Below, piece by piece: positions 28,407-38,902 of a stretch of 50,000 nucleotides of DNA (the stretch's first letter is position 1; every line of letters starts with the position of its first letter). The stretch is from Symbiodinium natans (lineage: Eukaryota > Sar > Dinophyceae > Suessiales > Symbiodiniaceae), in the NCBI GenBank assembly GCA_905221605.1, contig CAJNDS010002703.1:1-50000 (forward strand), in the 5' to 3' direction. A model generated the notes under the pieces. That model saw only the letters and a program-made list of their open reading frames with translations. It had not been told where the DNA came from and did no database searches. The translations under genes were made by a program, and so were the position numbers.

Positions 28407-29309
28407 TCATAGTCGGCCGCAAGGGGCCAGTGGGGTTGCTGGGGCTCTTTCCGATCCCCGTTTGCACGCTTGTCCCGCCAAAGCCGTCGCACCCGGCAGT
28501 GAGGGCTGCGAGGGAGTTGGCTCTGCAAGTTGCTCCTTGAAGAGAAGAGCCACATCCGGGCAAAGCTTTCCAACCTCCTCAACCAGTTCCAAACTCCATC
28601 TCTCGACTTCCTTTCTTCGGTTCACCTCGGTGACGTAATTCTTGACCATGAAGTCATTCAAATTTTCCACCTCTTTGAGCTGGGCTCTGGCTGCCTCTGC
28701 AGCCGCCTCCGCGGCCGCCCGCTCCTCGCGCAGCTGCCCCTGCGCCGCCTCCACGTCGGCACGCAGGGCCGCCATCTCCCGGCTGAGCTGTTCCTCTTTA
28801 GCTCCAGCCTCCAGTCGATCCCTCAGCAGCTCCCGCAACAGCACCAGCTCGTCGTGCCGTGCCTGGGTCTGCTGCTCCCGCACCAAAGTCTTCTCGATCG
28901 TGGCATCCCGCTTCTTCAGCTCTGCTCGCAGCTCGGAGGCGGCCTCGCGCTCCTCCCGCAGCTGGCTTTGCGCCAGCGCCAGCTCTTCATGCGCCAGGTC
29001 CAGCTCTGCCTGCTGCCGCTGGATCTCCTGCTTCAGGCTCTTCTTCGCCTCCTCACTCTGCGTCCGGTCGCGGAGCAGCTCAGACAGCAGGTCCAGCTCA
29101 GTATGCCGCGCCGCTCGCAGCTCCTCCGACGTGCCTCCGTATGCCGCATGTTTCGACGGCGGGCCCACTTCCCGCAGCTTCGTTGGCTCAGACTCCCCCT
29201 CGGGGACCATGCCAAGCGCCTCTGCCTTGCAGGGCTGATCCACTGCCTGCCGCGGCTCGCACAGCCAGCGAGCGGCGCGCGCGCAGCGCGCCCACGAAGG
29301 CACCGCCAT
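28407..29309 (-). CDS. Coiled-coil protein, array unit 2
   Basis: 300 residues from ATG at 29309, colinear with unit 1. It differs at about ten positions, clustered near residues 220-230 (KEVENLNDFMVKNYV instead of KELENLNEFMVQNYV). That variant segment matches the hairpin arms in units 5 and 6, pointing to exchange between units. Confidence 0.8.
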   Translation of the reverse strand: MAVPSWARCARAARWLCEPRQAVDQPCKAEALGMVPEGESEPTKLREVGPPSKHAAYGGTSEELRAARHTELDLLSELLRDRTQSEEAKKSLKQEIQRQQAELDLAHEELALAQSQLREEREAASELRAELKKRDATIEKTLVREQQTQARHDELVLLRELLRDRLEAGAKEEQLSREMAALRADVEAAQGQLREERAAAEAAAEAARAQLKEVENLNDFMVKNYVTEVNRRKEVERWSLELVEEVGKLCPDVALLFKEQLAEPTPSQPSLPGATALAGQACKRGSERAPATPLAPCGRL

Positions 29310-30371
29310 CGAGCACGGCCGCAAGCCGCCAAGTCTGCAACTTGCAACCTACGAGAGACCCTACGAAACTCTCAGGGGTACACGGACCCTCTCCATTCCC
29401 ATGTATTCCTCTGGTTCTATGTAGACTGTCATGCACGTGCGTGGTACATGCGATCGACAGCCGTAAAGCTGCTAAAAGCCGAGGGCGGAGCTGGCGGAGT
29501 TCCCGGCAGAAGACATGACGTGAAAAAGCATCTCTGCACTGCATCAAGACTCTCCCGTTGAGGTGTTGTCAAATGGTGAGTCAGATGTCCTAGTGCAGAC
29601 ACTTGGGGACAGGATGGTGGATCTGCCTACCCGATCTCCTGAAGTGATGAGCTCTGGGCTCTGAGGGACACACCTCCCCGTCGCTTTGCAAGCAGTCGGC
29701 GGCAGCAGCCTCCAACCAGCTAAGTTGTCGGATGTTATCGTTGCAGGACTTGCAGTGTTTGCAGAGTGCAGTTACTCACCATCGACAGCATCCACACCCG
29801 TGATTTGAGGCTTCTGAAGAACAGGCTTATAGGGCCTGCAGGGCCTGTAATTGAAGTGTCACCAGAATCTCACAGCCCGCACGTCCTCGATCCCTGAGCC
29901 TACTTCGACCATCCCCCCACAAAACAGCACTGCCAAAGCTTACCGAAACTGCCGACCTCGAAGCTAGCCACACATCCGATGCAGATGCGGACATATCCAG
30001 ACGACAATGTAACTACAAGTGTAGCATGGAAGATGAGCAGGCCTCCACGTTCCGTTGCTGGCAGGCTGGCGAGGCTGCACAAGAAAGCCGCCTGCAGATC
30101 TGCAGATGCGACGCAGTGCAGTACATCAGGCACATCAAGCATCATCAAGCACAGGAAGCGGAGGCAGCGCAGCAAGTGCCACAATGCGAGACCCAGCACG
30201 GCACCTGTTTCTGCGCAAAGCCTGCGCCATGTTGCATATTGGGCCCCTGTGCTTGAAAATCATAGACTGGCTGCATCTCGCCGCCACTCTTCGACAGCAA
30301 GCCGCAGCCAGAAATTGGAAGAAGGGGACTTGAATTTATTGAATCGGCTTGAAACACATCACTTGAAACGA

Positions 30372-31274
30372 TCATGGTCGGCCGCAAGGGGCCAGTGGGG
30401 TTGCTGGGGCTCTTTCCGATCCCCGTTTGCACGCTTGTCCCGCCAAAGCCGTCGCGCCCGGCAGTGAGGGCTGCGAGGGAGTTGGCTCTGCAAGCTGCTC
30501 CTTGAAGAGAAGAGCCAGATCCGGGCAAAGCTTTCCAACCTCCTCAACCAGTTCCAAACTCCATCTCTCGACTTCTTTTCTTCGGGTCACCTCAGTAACG
30601 TAATTCTGGACCATAAATTCATTTAGATTTTCCAACTCTTTGAGCTGGGCTCTGGCTGCCTCTGCAGCCGCCTCCGCGGCCGCCCGCTCCTCGCGCAGCT
30701 GCCCCTGCGCCGCCTCCACATCGGCACGCAGGGCCGCCATCTCCCGGCTGAGCTGTTCCTCTCTAGCTCCAGCCTCCAGTCGATCCCTCAGCAGCTCCCG
30801 CAACAGCACCAGCTCGTCGTGCCGTGCCTGGGTCTGCTGCTCCCGCACCATCGTCTTCTCGATCGTGGCATCCCGCTTCTTCAGCTCTGCTCGCAGCTCG
30901 GAGGCGGCCTCGCGCTCCTCCCGCAGCTGGCTTTGCGCCAGCGCCAGCTCTTCATGCGCCAGGTCCAGCTCTGCCTGCTGCCGCTGGATCTCCTGCTTCA
31001 GGCTCTTCTTCGCCTCCTCACTCTGCGTCCGGTCGCGGAGCAGCTCAGACAGCAGGTCCAGCTCAGTATGCCGCGCCGCTCGCAGCTCCTCCGACGTGCC
31101 TCCGTATGCCGCATGTTTCGACGGCGGCCCCACTTCCCGCAGCTTCGTTGGCTCAGATTCCCCTTCGGGGACCATGCCAAGCGCTTCTGCCTTGCAGGGC
31201 TGATCCACTGCCTGCCGCGGCTCGCACAGCCAGCGAGCGGCGCGCGCGCAGCGCGCCCACGAAGGCACCGCCAT
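30372..31274 (-). CDS. Coiled-coil protein, array unit 3
   Basis: 300 residues from ATG at 31274. A ~33-bp loss just upstream of the ATG removes the CACGGCCGCAAGCCGCC stretch and joins the frame to upstream sequence, giving a 363-codon open frame to 31463; the conserved ATG is still the better start. TMVREQQ replaces TLVREQQ. Confidence 0.8.
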   Translation of the reverse strand: MAVPSWARCARAARWLCEPRQAVDQPCKAEALGMVPEGESEPTKLREVGPPSKHAAYGGTSEELRAARHTELDLLSELLRDRTQSEEAKKSLKQEIQRQQAELDLAHEELALAQSQLREEREAASELRAELKKRDATIEKTMVREQQTQARHDELVLLRELLRDRLEAGAREEQLSREMAALRADVEAAQGQLREERAAAEAAAEAARAQLKELENLNEFMVQNYVTEVTRRKEVERWSLELVEEVGKLCPDLALLFKEQLAEPTPSQPSLPGATALAGQACKRGSERAPATPLAPCGRP

Positions 31275-32300
31275 CGTGCAACCTACGAGAGACCCTACGA
31301 AACTCTCAAGGCCACACGGACCCTCTCCATTCCCATGTATGACACCGTCATGCACGTGCGTGGTACATGCGATCGACAGCCACAAAGCTGCTAAAAGCCA
31401 AGGGCGGAGCTGGCGGAGTTCCCGGCAGAAGACATGACGTGAAAAAGCATCTCTGCACTGCATCCTGCATCAAGACTCTCCCGTTGAGGTGTTGTCAAAT
31501 GGTGAGTCAGATGTTCTGCTGCACACACTTGGGGACAGGATGGTGGATCTGCCTACCCGATCTGCTGAAGTGATGAGCTCTGGGCTCTGAGGGACACACC
31601 TCCCCGTCGCTTTGCACGCAGTCTGCGGAAGCAGCCTCCAACCAGCTAAGTTGTCGGATGTTATCGTTGCAGGACTTGCAGTGTTTGCAGTGTGCAGTTG
31701 CTCACCATCGACAGCATCACCCGTGATTTGAGGCTTCGAACAGGCTTATAGGGCCTGCAGGGCCTGTAATTGAAGTGTCACCAGAATCTCACAGCCCGCA
31801 CGTCCTCGATCCCTGAGCCTACTTCGACCATCCCCCCACAAAACAGCACTGCCAAAGCTTACCGAAACTGCCGACCTCGCAGCTAGCCGCACATCCGATG
31901 CAGATCCGGACATATCCGGACGACAATGTAACTACAAGTGTAATCAAGTGTAGCATGGAAGATGAGCAGGCCTCCACGTTCCGTTGCTGGCAGGCTGGCG
32001 AGGCTGCACAAGAAAGCCGCCTGCAGATCTGCAGATGCGATGCAGTGCAGTACATCAGGCACATCAAGCATCATCAAGCACAGGAAGCGGAGGAAGCGCA
32101 GCAAGTGCCGCAACGCGAGACCCAGCACGGCACCTGTTTCTGCGCAAAGCCTGCGCCGTGTTGCGTATTGGGCCCTTGTGCTAGAAAACCATGGCCTGGC
32201 TGCATCTCGCCGCCACTCTTCGACAGCAAGCCGCAGCCAGAAATTGGAAGAAGGTGACTTGAATGTATTGAATCGGCTTGAAACACATCACTTGAAACGA

Positions 32301-33203
32301 TCATGGTCGGCCGTAAGGGGCCAGTGGGGTTGCTGGGGCTCTTTCCGATCCCCGTTTGCACGCTTGTCCCGCCAAATCCGTCGCGCCCGGCAGTGAGGGC
32401 TGCGAGGGAGTTGGCTCTGCAAGCTGCTCCTTGAAGAGAAGAGCCAGATCCGGGCAAAGCTTTCCAACCTCCTCAACCAGTTCCAAACTCCATCTCTCGA
32501 CTTCTTTTCTTCGGTTCACCTCAGTAACGTAATTCTGGACCATAAATTCATTTAGATTTTCCAACTCTTTGAGCTGGGCTCTCGCTGCCTCTGCAGCCGC
32601 CTCCGCGGCCGCCCGCTCCTCGCGCAGCTGCCCCTGCGCCGCCTCCACATCGGCACGCAGGGCCGCCATCTCCCGGCTGAGCTGTTCCTCTCTAGCTCCA
32701 GCCTCCAGTCGATCCCTCAGCAGCTCCCGCAACAGCACCAGCTCGTCGTGCCGTGCCTGGGTCTGCTGCTCCCACACCATCGTCTTCTCGATCGTGGCAT
32801 CCCGCTTCTTCAGCTCTGCTCGCAGCTCGGAGGCGGCCTCGCGCTCCTCCCGCAGCTGGCTTTGCGCCAGCGCCAGCTCTTCATGCACCAGGTCCAGCTC
32901 TGCCTGCTGCCGCTGGATCTCCTGCTTCAGGCTCTTCTTCGCCTCCTCACTCTGCGTCCGGTCGCGGAGCAGCTCAGACAGCAGGTCCAGCTCAGTATGC
33001 CGCGCCGCTCGCAGCTCCTCCGACGTGCCTCCGTATGCTGCCTGTTTCGATGGCGGCCCCACTTCCCGCAGCTTCGTTGGCTCAGACTCCCCTTCGGGGA
33101 CCATGCCAAGCGCCTCTGCCTTGCAGGGCTGATCCACTGCCTGCCGCGGCTCGCACAGCCAGCGAGCGGCGCGAGCGCAGCGCGCCCACGAAGGCACCGC
33201 CAT
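32301..33203 (-). CDS. Coiled-coil protein, array unit 4
   Basis: 300 residues from ATG at 33203. It shares TMV with unit 3 and has private changes (SKQAAYGG, DLVHEEL, TMVWEQQ, GATDLAGQ, APYGRP). Frame fully open. Confidence 0.8.
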   Translation of the reverse strand: MAVPSWARCARAARWLCEPRQAVDQPCKAEALGMVPEGESEPTKLREVGPPSKQAAYGGTSEELRAARHTELDLLSELLRDRTQSEEAKKSLKQEIQRQQAELDLVHEELALAQSQLREEREAASELRAELKKRDATIEKTMVWEQQTQARHDELVLLRELLRDRLEAGAREEQLSREMAALRADVEAAQGQLREERAAAEAAAEAARAQLKELENLNEFMVQNYVTEVNRRKEVERWSLELVEEVGKLCPDLALLFKEQLAEPTPSQPSLPGATDLAGQACKRGSERAPATPLAPYGRP

Positions 33204-34266
33204 CGAGCACGGCCGCAAGCCGCCAAGTCTGCAACTTGCAACCTACGAGAGACCCTACGAAACTCTCAAGGCCACACGGACCCTCTCCATTCCCATGTAT
33301 TCCTCTGGTTCTATGTAGACTGTCATGCACGTGCGTGGTACATGCGATCGACAGCCGTAAAGCTGCTAAAAGCCGAGGGCGGAGCTGGCGGAGTTCCCGG
33401 CAAAAGACATGACGTGAAAAAGCATCTCTGCACTGCATCAAGACTCTCCCGTTGAGGTGTTGTCAAATGGTGAGTCAGATGTCCTAGTGCAGACACTTGG
33501 GGACAGGTTGGTGGATCTGCCTACCCGATCTCCTGAAGTGATGAGCTCTGGGCTCTGGGCTCTGAGGGACACACCTCCCCGTCGCTTTGCAAGCAGTCGG
33601 CGGCAGCAGCCTCCAACCAGCTAAGTTGTCGGATGTTGTCGTTGCTGGACTTGCAGTGTTTGCAGAGTGCAGTTACTCACCATCGACAGCATCCACACCC
33701 GTGATTTGAGGCTTCTGAAGCACAGGGCCTGTAGTTGAAGTGTCACCAGAAACCTCACAGCCAGCACGTCCTCGATCCCTGAGCCTACTTCGACCATCCC
33801 CCCACAAAACAGCACTGCCAAAGCTTACCGAAACTGCCGACCTCGCAGCTAGCCGCACATCCGATGCAGATCCGGAAATATCCGGACGACAATGTAACTA
33901 CAAGTGTCATCAAGTGTAGCATGGAAGATGAGCAGGCCTCCGCGTTCCGTTGCTGGCAAGCTTGCGAGGCTGCACAAGAAAGCCGCCTGCAGATCTGCAG
34001 ATGAGATGCGTTGCAGTACATCAGGCACATCAAGCATCATCAAGCACAGGAAGCGGAGGCAGCGCAGCAAGTGCCATAATGCGAGACCCTGCACGGCACC
34101 TTTTTCTGCGCAAAGCCTGCGCCATGTTGCATATTGCGCCCCTGTGCTTGAAAATCATGGCCTGGCTGCATCTCGCCGCCACTCTTCGACAGCAAGCCGC
34201 AGCCAGAAATTGGAAGAAGGTGACTTGAATTTATTGAATCGGCTTGAAACACATCACTTGAAACGA

Positions 34267-35239
34267 TCATGGTCGGCCGCAAGGGGCCAGTGGGGTTGCT
34301 GGGGCTCTTTCCGATCCCCGTTTGCACGATTGTCCCGCCAAATCCGTCGCGCCCGGCAGTGAGGGCTGCGAGGGAGTTGGCTCTGCAAGCTGCTCCTTGA
34401 AGAGAAGAGCCAGATCCGGGCAAAGCTTTCCAACCTCCTCGACCAGTTCGAAACTCCATTTCTCCACAGCTCAAAGAGGTGGAAAATCTAAAGGACTTCA
34501 TGGTCAAGAATTACGTCACCGAGGTGAACCGCAGAAACTTTTTCTTTTCTGCGGTTCACCTCGGTGACGTAATTCTTGACCATGAATTAAATTTTCCACC
34601 TCTTTGAGCTGGGCTCTGGCTGCCTCTGCAGCCGCCTCCGCGGCCGCCCGCTCCTCGCGCAGCTGCCCCTGCGCCGCCTCCACATCGGCACGCAGGGCCG
34701 CCATCTCCCGGCTGAGCTGTTCCTCTCTAGCTCCAGCCTCCAGTCGATCCCTCAGCAGCTCCCGCAACAGCACCAGCTCGTCGTGCCGTGCCTGGGTCTG
34801 CTGCTCCCGCACCAAAGTCTTCTCGATCGTGGCATCCCGCTTCTTCAGCTCTGCTCACAGCTCGGAGGCGGCCTCGCGCTCCTCCCCGCAACTGGCTTTG
34901 CGCCAGCGCCAGCTCTTCATGCGCCAGGTCCAGCTCTGCCTGCTGCCGCTGGATCTCCTGCTTCAGGCTCTTCTTCGCCTCCTCACTCTGCGTCCGGTCG
35001 CGGAGGAGCTCAGACAGCAGGTCCAACTCAGTATGCCGAGCCGCTCGAAGCTCCTCCGACGTGCCTCCGTATGCTGCATGTTTCGATGGCGGCCCCACTT
35101 CCCGCAGCTTCGTTGGCTCAGACTCCCCTTCGGGGACCATGCCAAGCGCCTCTGCCTTGCAGGGCTGATCCACTGCCTGCCGCGGCTCGCACAGCCAGCG
35201 AGCGGCGCGCGTGCAGCGCGCCCACGAAGGCACCGCCAT
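34267..35239 (-). pseudogene. Broken coiled-coil copy, array unit 5
   Basis: Two lesions: an extra C in the Leu-Arg-Glu-rich part (CTCCTCCCCGCAACTGG, about 34880) shifts frame, and a hairpin insertion (34467-34611) breaks the region before LELVEEVGKLCPD. N-terminal (34727-35239), middle (34516-34815) and C-terminal (34267-34467) pieces stay open in separate frames. Confidence 0.8.
34467..34611. repeat. Hairpin (inverted duplication) in unit 5
   Basis: Left arm 34467-34537 and right arm 34546-34611 are inverse copies of the gene's own sequence (CAGCTCAAAGAGGTGGAAAA ... AATTACGTCACCGAGGTGAA), with an 8-nt loop CTTTTTCT and a small deletion in the right arm. Confidence 0.95.
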
Positions 35240-36325
35240 CGAGCACGGCCGCAAGCCGCCAAGTCCGCAACTTGCAACCTACGAGAGACCCTACGAAACT
35301 CTCAAGGCCACACGGACCCTCTCCATTCCCATGTATTCCTCTGGTTCTATGTACACCGTCATGCACGTGCGTGGTACATGCGATCGACAGCCACAAAGCT
35401 GCTAAAAGCTCAAACCAGAGCTGGCGGAGTTCCCGGCAGAAGACTTGACGTGAAAAAGCATCTCTGCACTGCATCAAGACTCTCCCGTTGAGGTGTTGTC
35501 GCATGGTGAGTCAGATGTCCTAGTGCACACACACTTGGGGACAGGATGGTGGATCTGCCTACCCGATCTGAAGAAGTGATGAGCTCTGGGCTCTGAGGGA
35601 CACACCTCCCCGTCGCTTTGCAAGCAGTCGGCGGCAGCAGCCTCCAACCAGCTAAGCTGTCGGATGTTATCGTTGCAGGACTTGCAGTGTTTGCAGAGTG
35701 CAGTTACTCACCATCCACAGCATCGACACCCATGATTTGAGGCTTCTGAAGAACAGGCTGAAAAGGGCCTGCAGGGCCTGTAGTTGAAGTGTCACCAGAA
35801 TCTCACAGCCAGCACGTCCTCGATCCCTGAGCCTACTTCGACCATCCCCCCACAAAACAGCACTGCCAAAGCTTACCGAAACTGCCGACCTCGCAGCTAG
35901 CCGCACATCCGATGCAGATCCGGACATATCCGGACGACAATGCAACTACAAGTGTAATCAAGTGTAGCATGGAAGATGAGCAGGCCTCCACGTTCCGTTG
36001 CTGGCAAGCTTGCGAGGCTGCACAAGAAAGCCGCCTGCAGATCTGCAGATGAGATGCGTTGCAGTACATCAGGCACATCAAGCATCATCAAGCACAGGAA
36101 GCGGAGGCAGCGCAGCAAGTGCCACAATGCGAGACCCTGCACGGCACCTTTTTCTACGCAAAGCCTGCGCCATGTTGCATATTGCGCCCCTGTGCTTGAA
36201 AATCATGGCCTGGCTGCATCTCGCCGCCACTCTTCGACAGCAAGCCGCAGCCAGAAATTGGAAGAAGGGGGCTTGAAGGGGGCTTGAGTTTATTGAATCG
36301 GCTTGAAACACATCACTTGAAACGA

Positions 36326-37183
36326 TCATGGTCGGCCGCAAGGGGCCAGTGGGGTTGCTGGGGCTCTTTCCGATCCCCGTTTGCACGATGTCCCGCCAAA
36401 TCCGTCGCGCCCGGCAGTGAGGGCTGCGAGGGAGTTGGCTCTGCAAGCTGCTCCTTGAAGAGAAGAGCCAGATCCGGGCAAAGCTTTCCAACCTCCTCGA
36501 CCAGTTCGAAACTCCATTTCTCCACAGCTCAAAGAGGTGGAAAATCTAAAGGACTTCATGGTCAAGAATTACGTTACCGAGGTGAACCGCAGAAACTTTT
36601 TCTTTTCTGCGGTTCACCTCGGTGACGTAATTCTTGACCATGAATTAAATTTTCCACCTCTTTGAGCTGGGCTCTGGCTGCCTCTGCAGCCGCCTGAGCT
36701 GTTCCTCTCTAGCTCCAGCCTCCAGTCGATCCCTCAGCAGCTCCCGCAACAGCACCAGCTCGTCGTGCCGTGCCTGGGTCTGCTGCTCCCGCACCAAAGT
36801 CTTCTCGATCGTGGCATCCCGCTTCTTCAGCTCTGCTCGCAGCTCGGAGGCGGCCTCGCGCTCCTCCCGCAACTGGCTTTGCGCCAGCGCCAGCTCTTCA
36901 TGCGCCAGGTCCAGCTCTGCCTGCTGCCGCTGGATCTCCTGCTTCAGGCTCTTCTTCGCCTCCTCGCTCCGTGTCCGGTCGCGGAGCAGCTCAGACAGCA
37001 GGTCCAGCTCAGTATGCCTCGCCGCTCGCAGCTGACCCCACTTCCCGCAGCTTTGTTGGCTCAGACTCCCTTCGGGGACCATGCCAAGCGCCTCTGCCTT
37101 GCAGGGCTGATCCACCGGCTGCCGCGGCTCGCACAGCCAGCGAGCGGCGCGCGCGCGCAGCGCGCCCACGAAGGCACCGCCAT
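36326..37183 (-). pseudogene. Broken coiled-coil copy, array unit 6
   Basis: Carries the same hairpin as unit 5, a ~90-bp deletion in the Ala-rich coil (about 36692), a ~42-bp deletion near 37034 (AGCTGACCCCACTT), and a lost C at about 37070. Edge unit of the array. Confidence 0.8.
36535..36669. repeat. Hairpin (inverted duplication) in unit 6
   Basis: Same structure, junctions and CTTTTTCT loop as in unit 5; one arm has GTTACC for GTCACC. Confidence 0.95.
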
Positions 37184-37771
37184 CGAGCACGGCCGCAAGC
37201 CGCCAAGTCTGCAACTTGCAACCTACGAGAGACCCTACGAAACTCTCAAGGCCACACGGACCCTCTCCATTCCCATGTATTCCTCTGGTTCTATGTAGAC
37301 TGTCATGCACGTGCGTGGTACATGCGATCGACAGCCACAAAGCTGCTAAAAGCCCAAACCAGAGCTGGCGGAGTTCCCAGCAAAAGACATGACGTGGAAA
37401 AAACATCTTTGCAGTGCCAAGACTTTCCGTCTGAGATGTTGTTGTGGGGGGCATAGTTGATCAGACTGGGGCACAGGAAGATGGAGCATCCAAGGCAAGG
37501 AAGTGATTGTGCTCGATGCCTCCTGGCGCCTGGCCGGCTTTGGTGGCCAGCTTCCTTCCAAAGCCGGAGCGTGAGAGCGATGGGAGCAGTCGTTGGATAA
37601 CTTCCAGCTGCTTCTACTTCGAATTCAGGCTCGCCATCCCCAACACTAAATACAAGCTTGCAAGCGTTCAACACATGCAGGCACCGTGCTGCAGGCGCTG
37701 TAGACACTACCGCTTGATGCGTTGCAGAAAGAGAAAAAAAAAACAAGGTCAGCTGGACGCAAAGGAAGGGA

Positions 37772-38242
37772 GCCGGCGGCTGTTTTCCCGTGCCGTGTGG
37801 GAAGAAGGCTCTCGCGGCCAAGGAGCCCGAGCTACCCAGAGAAACTCTGAACAAGTTCTGGGCCCAGGCTGGGGGACTTTTCGAGACTCGCCTAAGACTA
37901 CGAGGGGTGAAGTCTGCCATGGTTCGGTCACTTCACGGCACGATGGGCGTGTCGGCCTGGCTGGGAGTGAACGAAAGACCCCCCGGGTTCTTAGTAGGGA
38001 ATGGGGGAATGAGGGAATGAGGGCACTATATATACATATATATATATATATAGATATACCCTTTAAGGGTTTTTTGGGCCCGAATTCCCTCATTCCCTAC
38101 TAAGAGCCAGCTAGAAGAAAGAGCCACGCAGGAAAGCCTGGCGAAACACGGGCCAGCTGCACCCACTTCGGCCGAGTCTTGTTCCTTGCAAGCACAAGAG
38201 TCAGTGCCGGTGTTCCCTGAAGCGCACATACATATGCAAGAA
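37772..38242 (+). CDS. Two exons split by a MITE-sized intron, unknown protein (partial)
   Basis: Exon 1 (open from about 37772 to 37986) reads KKALAAKEPELPRETLNKFW, then GGLFETRLRLRGVKSAMV and VSAWLGVNERPPG. Exon 2 (38107-38242) reads QLEERATQESLAKHG, then ESCSLQAQESVPVFPEAH, and ends at a strong donor CAAGAA|GTAAGC. Using GG|GTTCTTAG and CTACTAAGAG| as splice sites removes exactly the MITE F2 region (37987-38106) and keeps frame. No family recognised. The 5' edge is not defined; other frames are open. Confidence 0.42.
37990..38104. mobile_element. MITE family F, copy F2
   Basis: CTTAGTAGGGAATGGGGGAA at the left is the inverse of AATTCCCTCATTCCCTACTA at the right. The centre is (TA)n followed by CCCTTTAAGGG. 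Confidence 0.85.
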
Positions 38243-38389
38243 GTAAGCACGTTTACATGTGCAGTAGCATGTACCATGTACATAATTGATACAAAAGATT
38301 TTGCAGCTTTCCGCTGCAGCACCGCATTGACAAGTTTGCTTGTGAGAATGTGCAGGACTTTATTGATTCCACCTCTGCAGCCGTGGTGC

Positions 38390-38505
38390 AACTTAAACCC
38401 CAAAACCTCAAACCCTCGATAAAACCACCCGCAACCCCCTCAAATCCCTACCTAAAGCAAACACTGAACCCCTAAACCCCTAAACCCCTAAACCCCTGAA
38501 ACCCG
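38390..38505. repeat. Telomere-like tract (CCCTAAA, CCCCTAAA); tract-rich DNA resumes
   Basis: Degenerate units, then four CCCCTAAA 8-base units. Confidence 0.85.
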
Positions 38506-38520
38506 AAAGTCCACCCCAAG

Positions 38521-38628
38521 ATTTGGAGATTTCCCAAAATAGAGGTACCCCTAATATACCCCCAAATACTATAATCCTTATGATAGGATTTGGGGTACCT
38601 CTATCTTGGGAAACCCCCATTTTGGAGA
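38521..38628. mobile_element. MITE family E, copy E3
   Basis: Element 38530-38618: TTTCCCAAAATAGAGGTACC and its inverse GGTACCTCTATCTTGGGAAA. ATTTGGAGA and ATTTTGGAGA flank it as a possible 9-bp duplication. Confidence 0.8.
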
Positions 38629-38703
38629 AAGCCTGACACGAAGCCAGGGGTGCCGACTGCACTGCTTGCATCCCAGCCTTTGACTCCGGGCCTGCCGGGA
38701 CGT

Positions 38704-38870
38704 TTCGGGTTTGGGGTTTAGGGTTTAGGGCTTAGAAGGCTTAGGGTTTTGGGTTTAGGGCTTAAGGTTTAGGGTTTAGGGCTTAGGATTTAGGGTTTAG
38801 GGCTTAGGGTTTCGGGTTTGGGGTGTAGGGTTTCGGGTTTCAGGCTTAGGGTTTCGGGTTTGCTTCGGTA
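38704..38870. repeat. Degenerate telomere-like tract (TTTAGGG)
   Basis: About 23 units with many GGGCTTAGG and TTTCGGG variants; lies in an intron or flank of the minus gene 38903-39247. Confidence 0.9.
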
Positions 38871-38902
38871 GGCTTCGGCTGCACCACTCCCAGAAAATTT
38901 AC

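Larger units (their letters stand above)
25770..37445. repeat. Six-unit tandem gene array, unit about 1.96 kb
   Basis: The same block (spacer GGGACAGGATGGTGGAT..., then the coiled-coil ORF on minus) recurs with ORF ends at 26445, 28407, 30372, 32301, 34267 and 36326, i.e. steps of 1962, 1965, 1929, 1966 and 2059. Units are very similar. The unit also carries a second open minus frame downstream of the coiled-coil stop (e.g. 28234-27770, ADLQAAFLCSLASLPATERG) that may be an exon or spacer. Unit 6 on the right edge is the most degraded. Transcription would run from unit 6 towards unit 1. Confidence 0.97.

Noticed and set aside
28530-29561. Long plus-strand ORF (343 codons) over array unit 2 and its counterparts in other units
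   Set aside because: Antisense of the coiled-coil gene; stays open because of GC-rich Leu/Glu/Arg codons. Its Leu/Arg/Gln-rich composition is a shadow and it is not conserved independently of the minus frame.
30372-31463. 363-codon version of the unit 3 coiled-coil ORF
   Set aside because: The extension arises from a 33-bp upstream deletion unique to this unit; the conserved ATG at 31274 is kept as the start.
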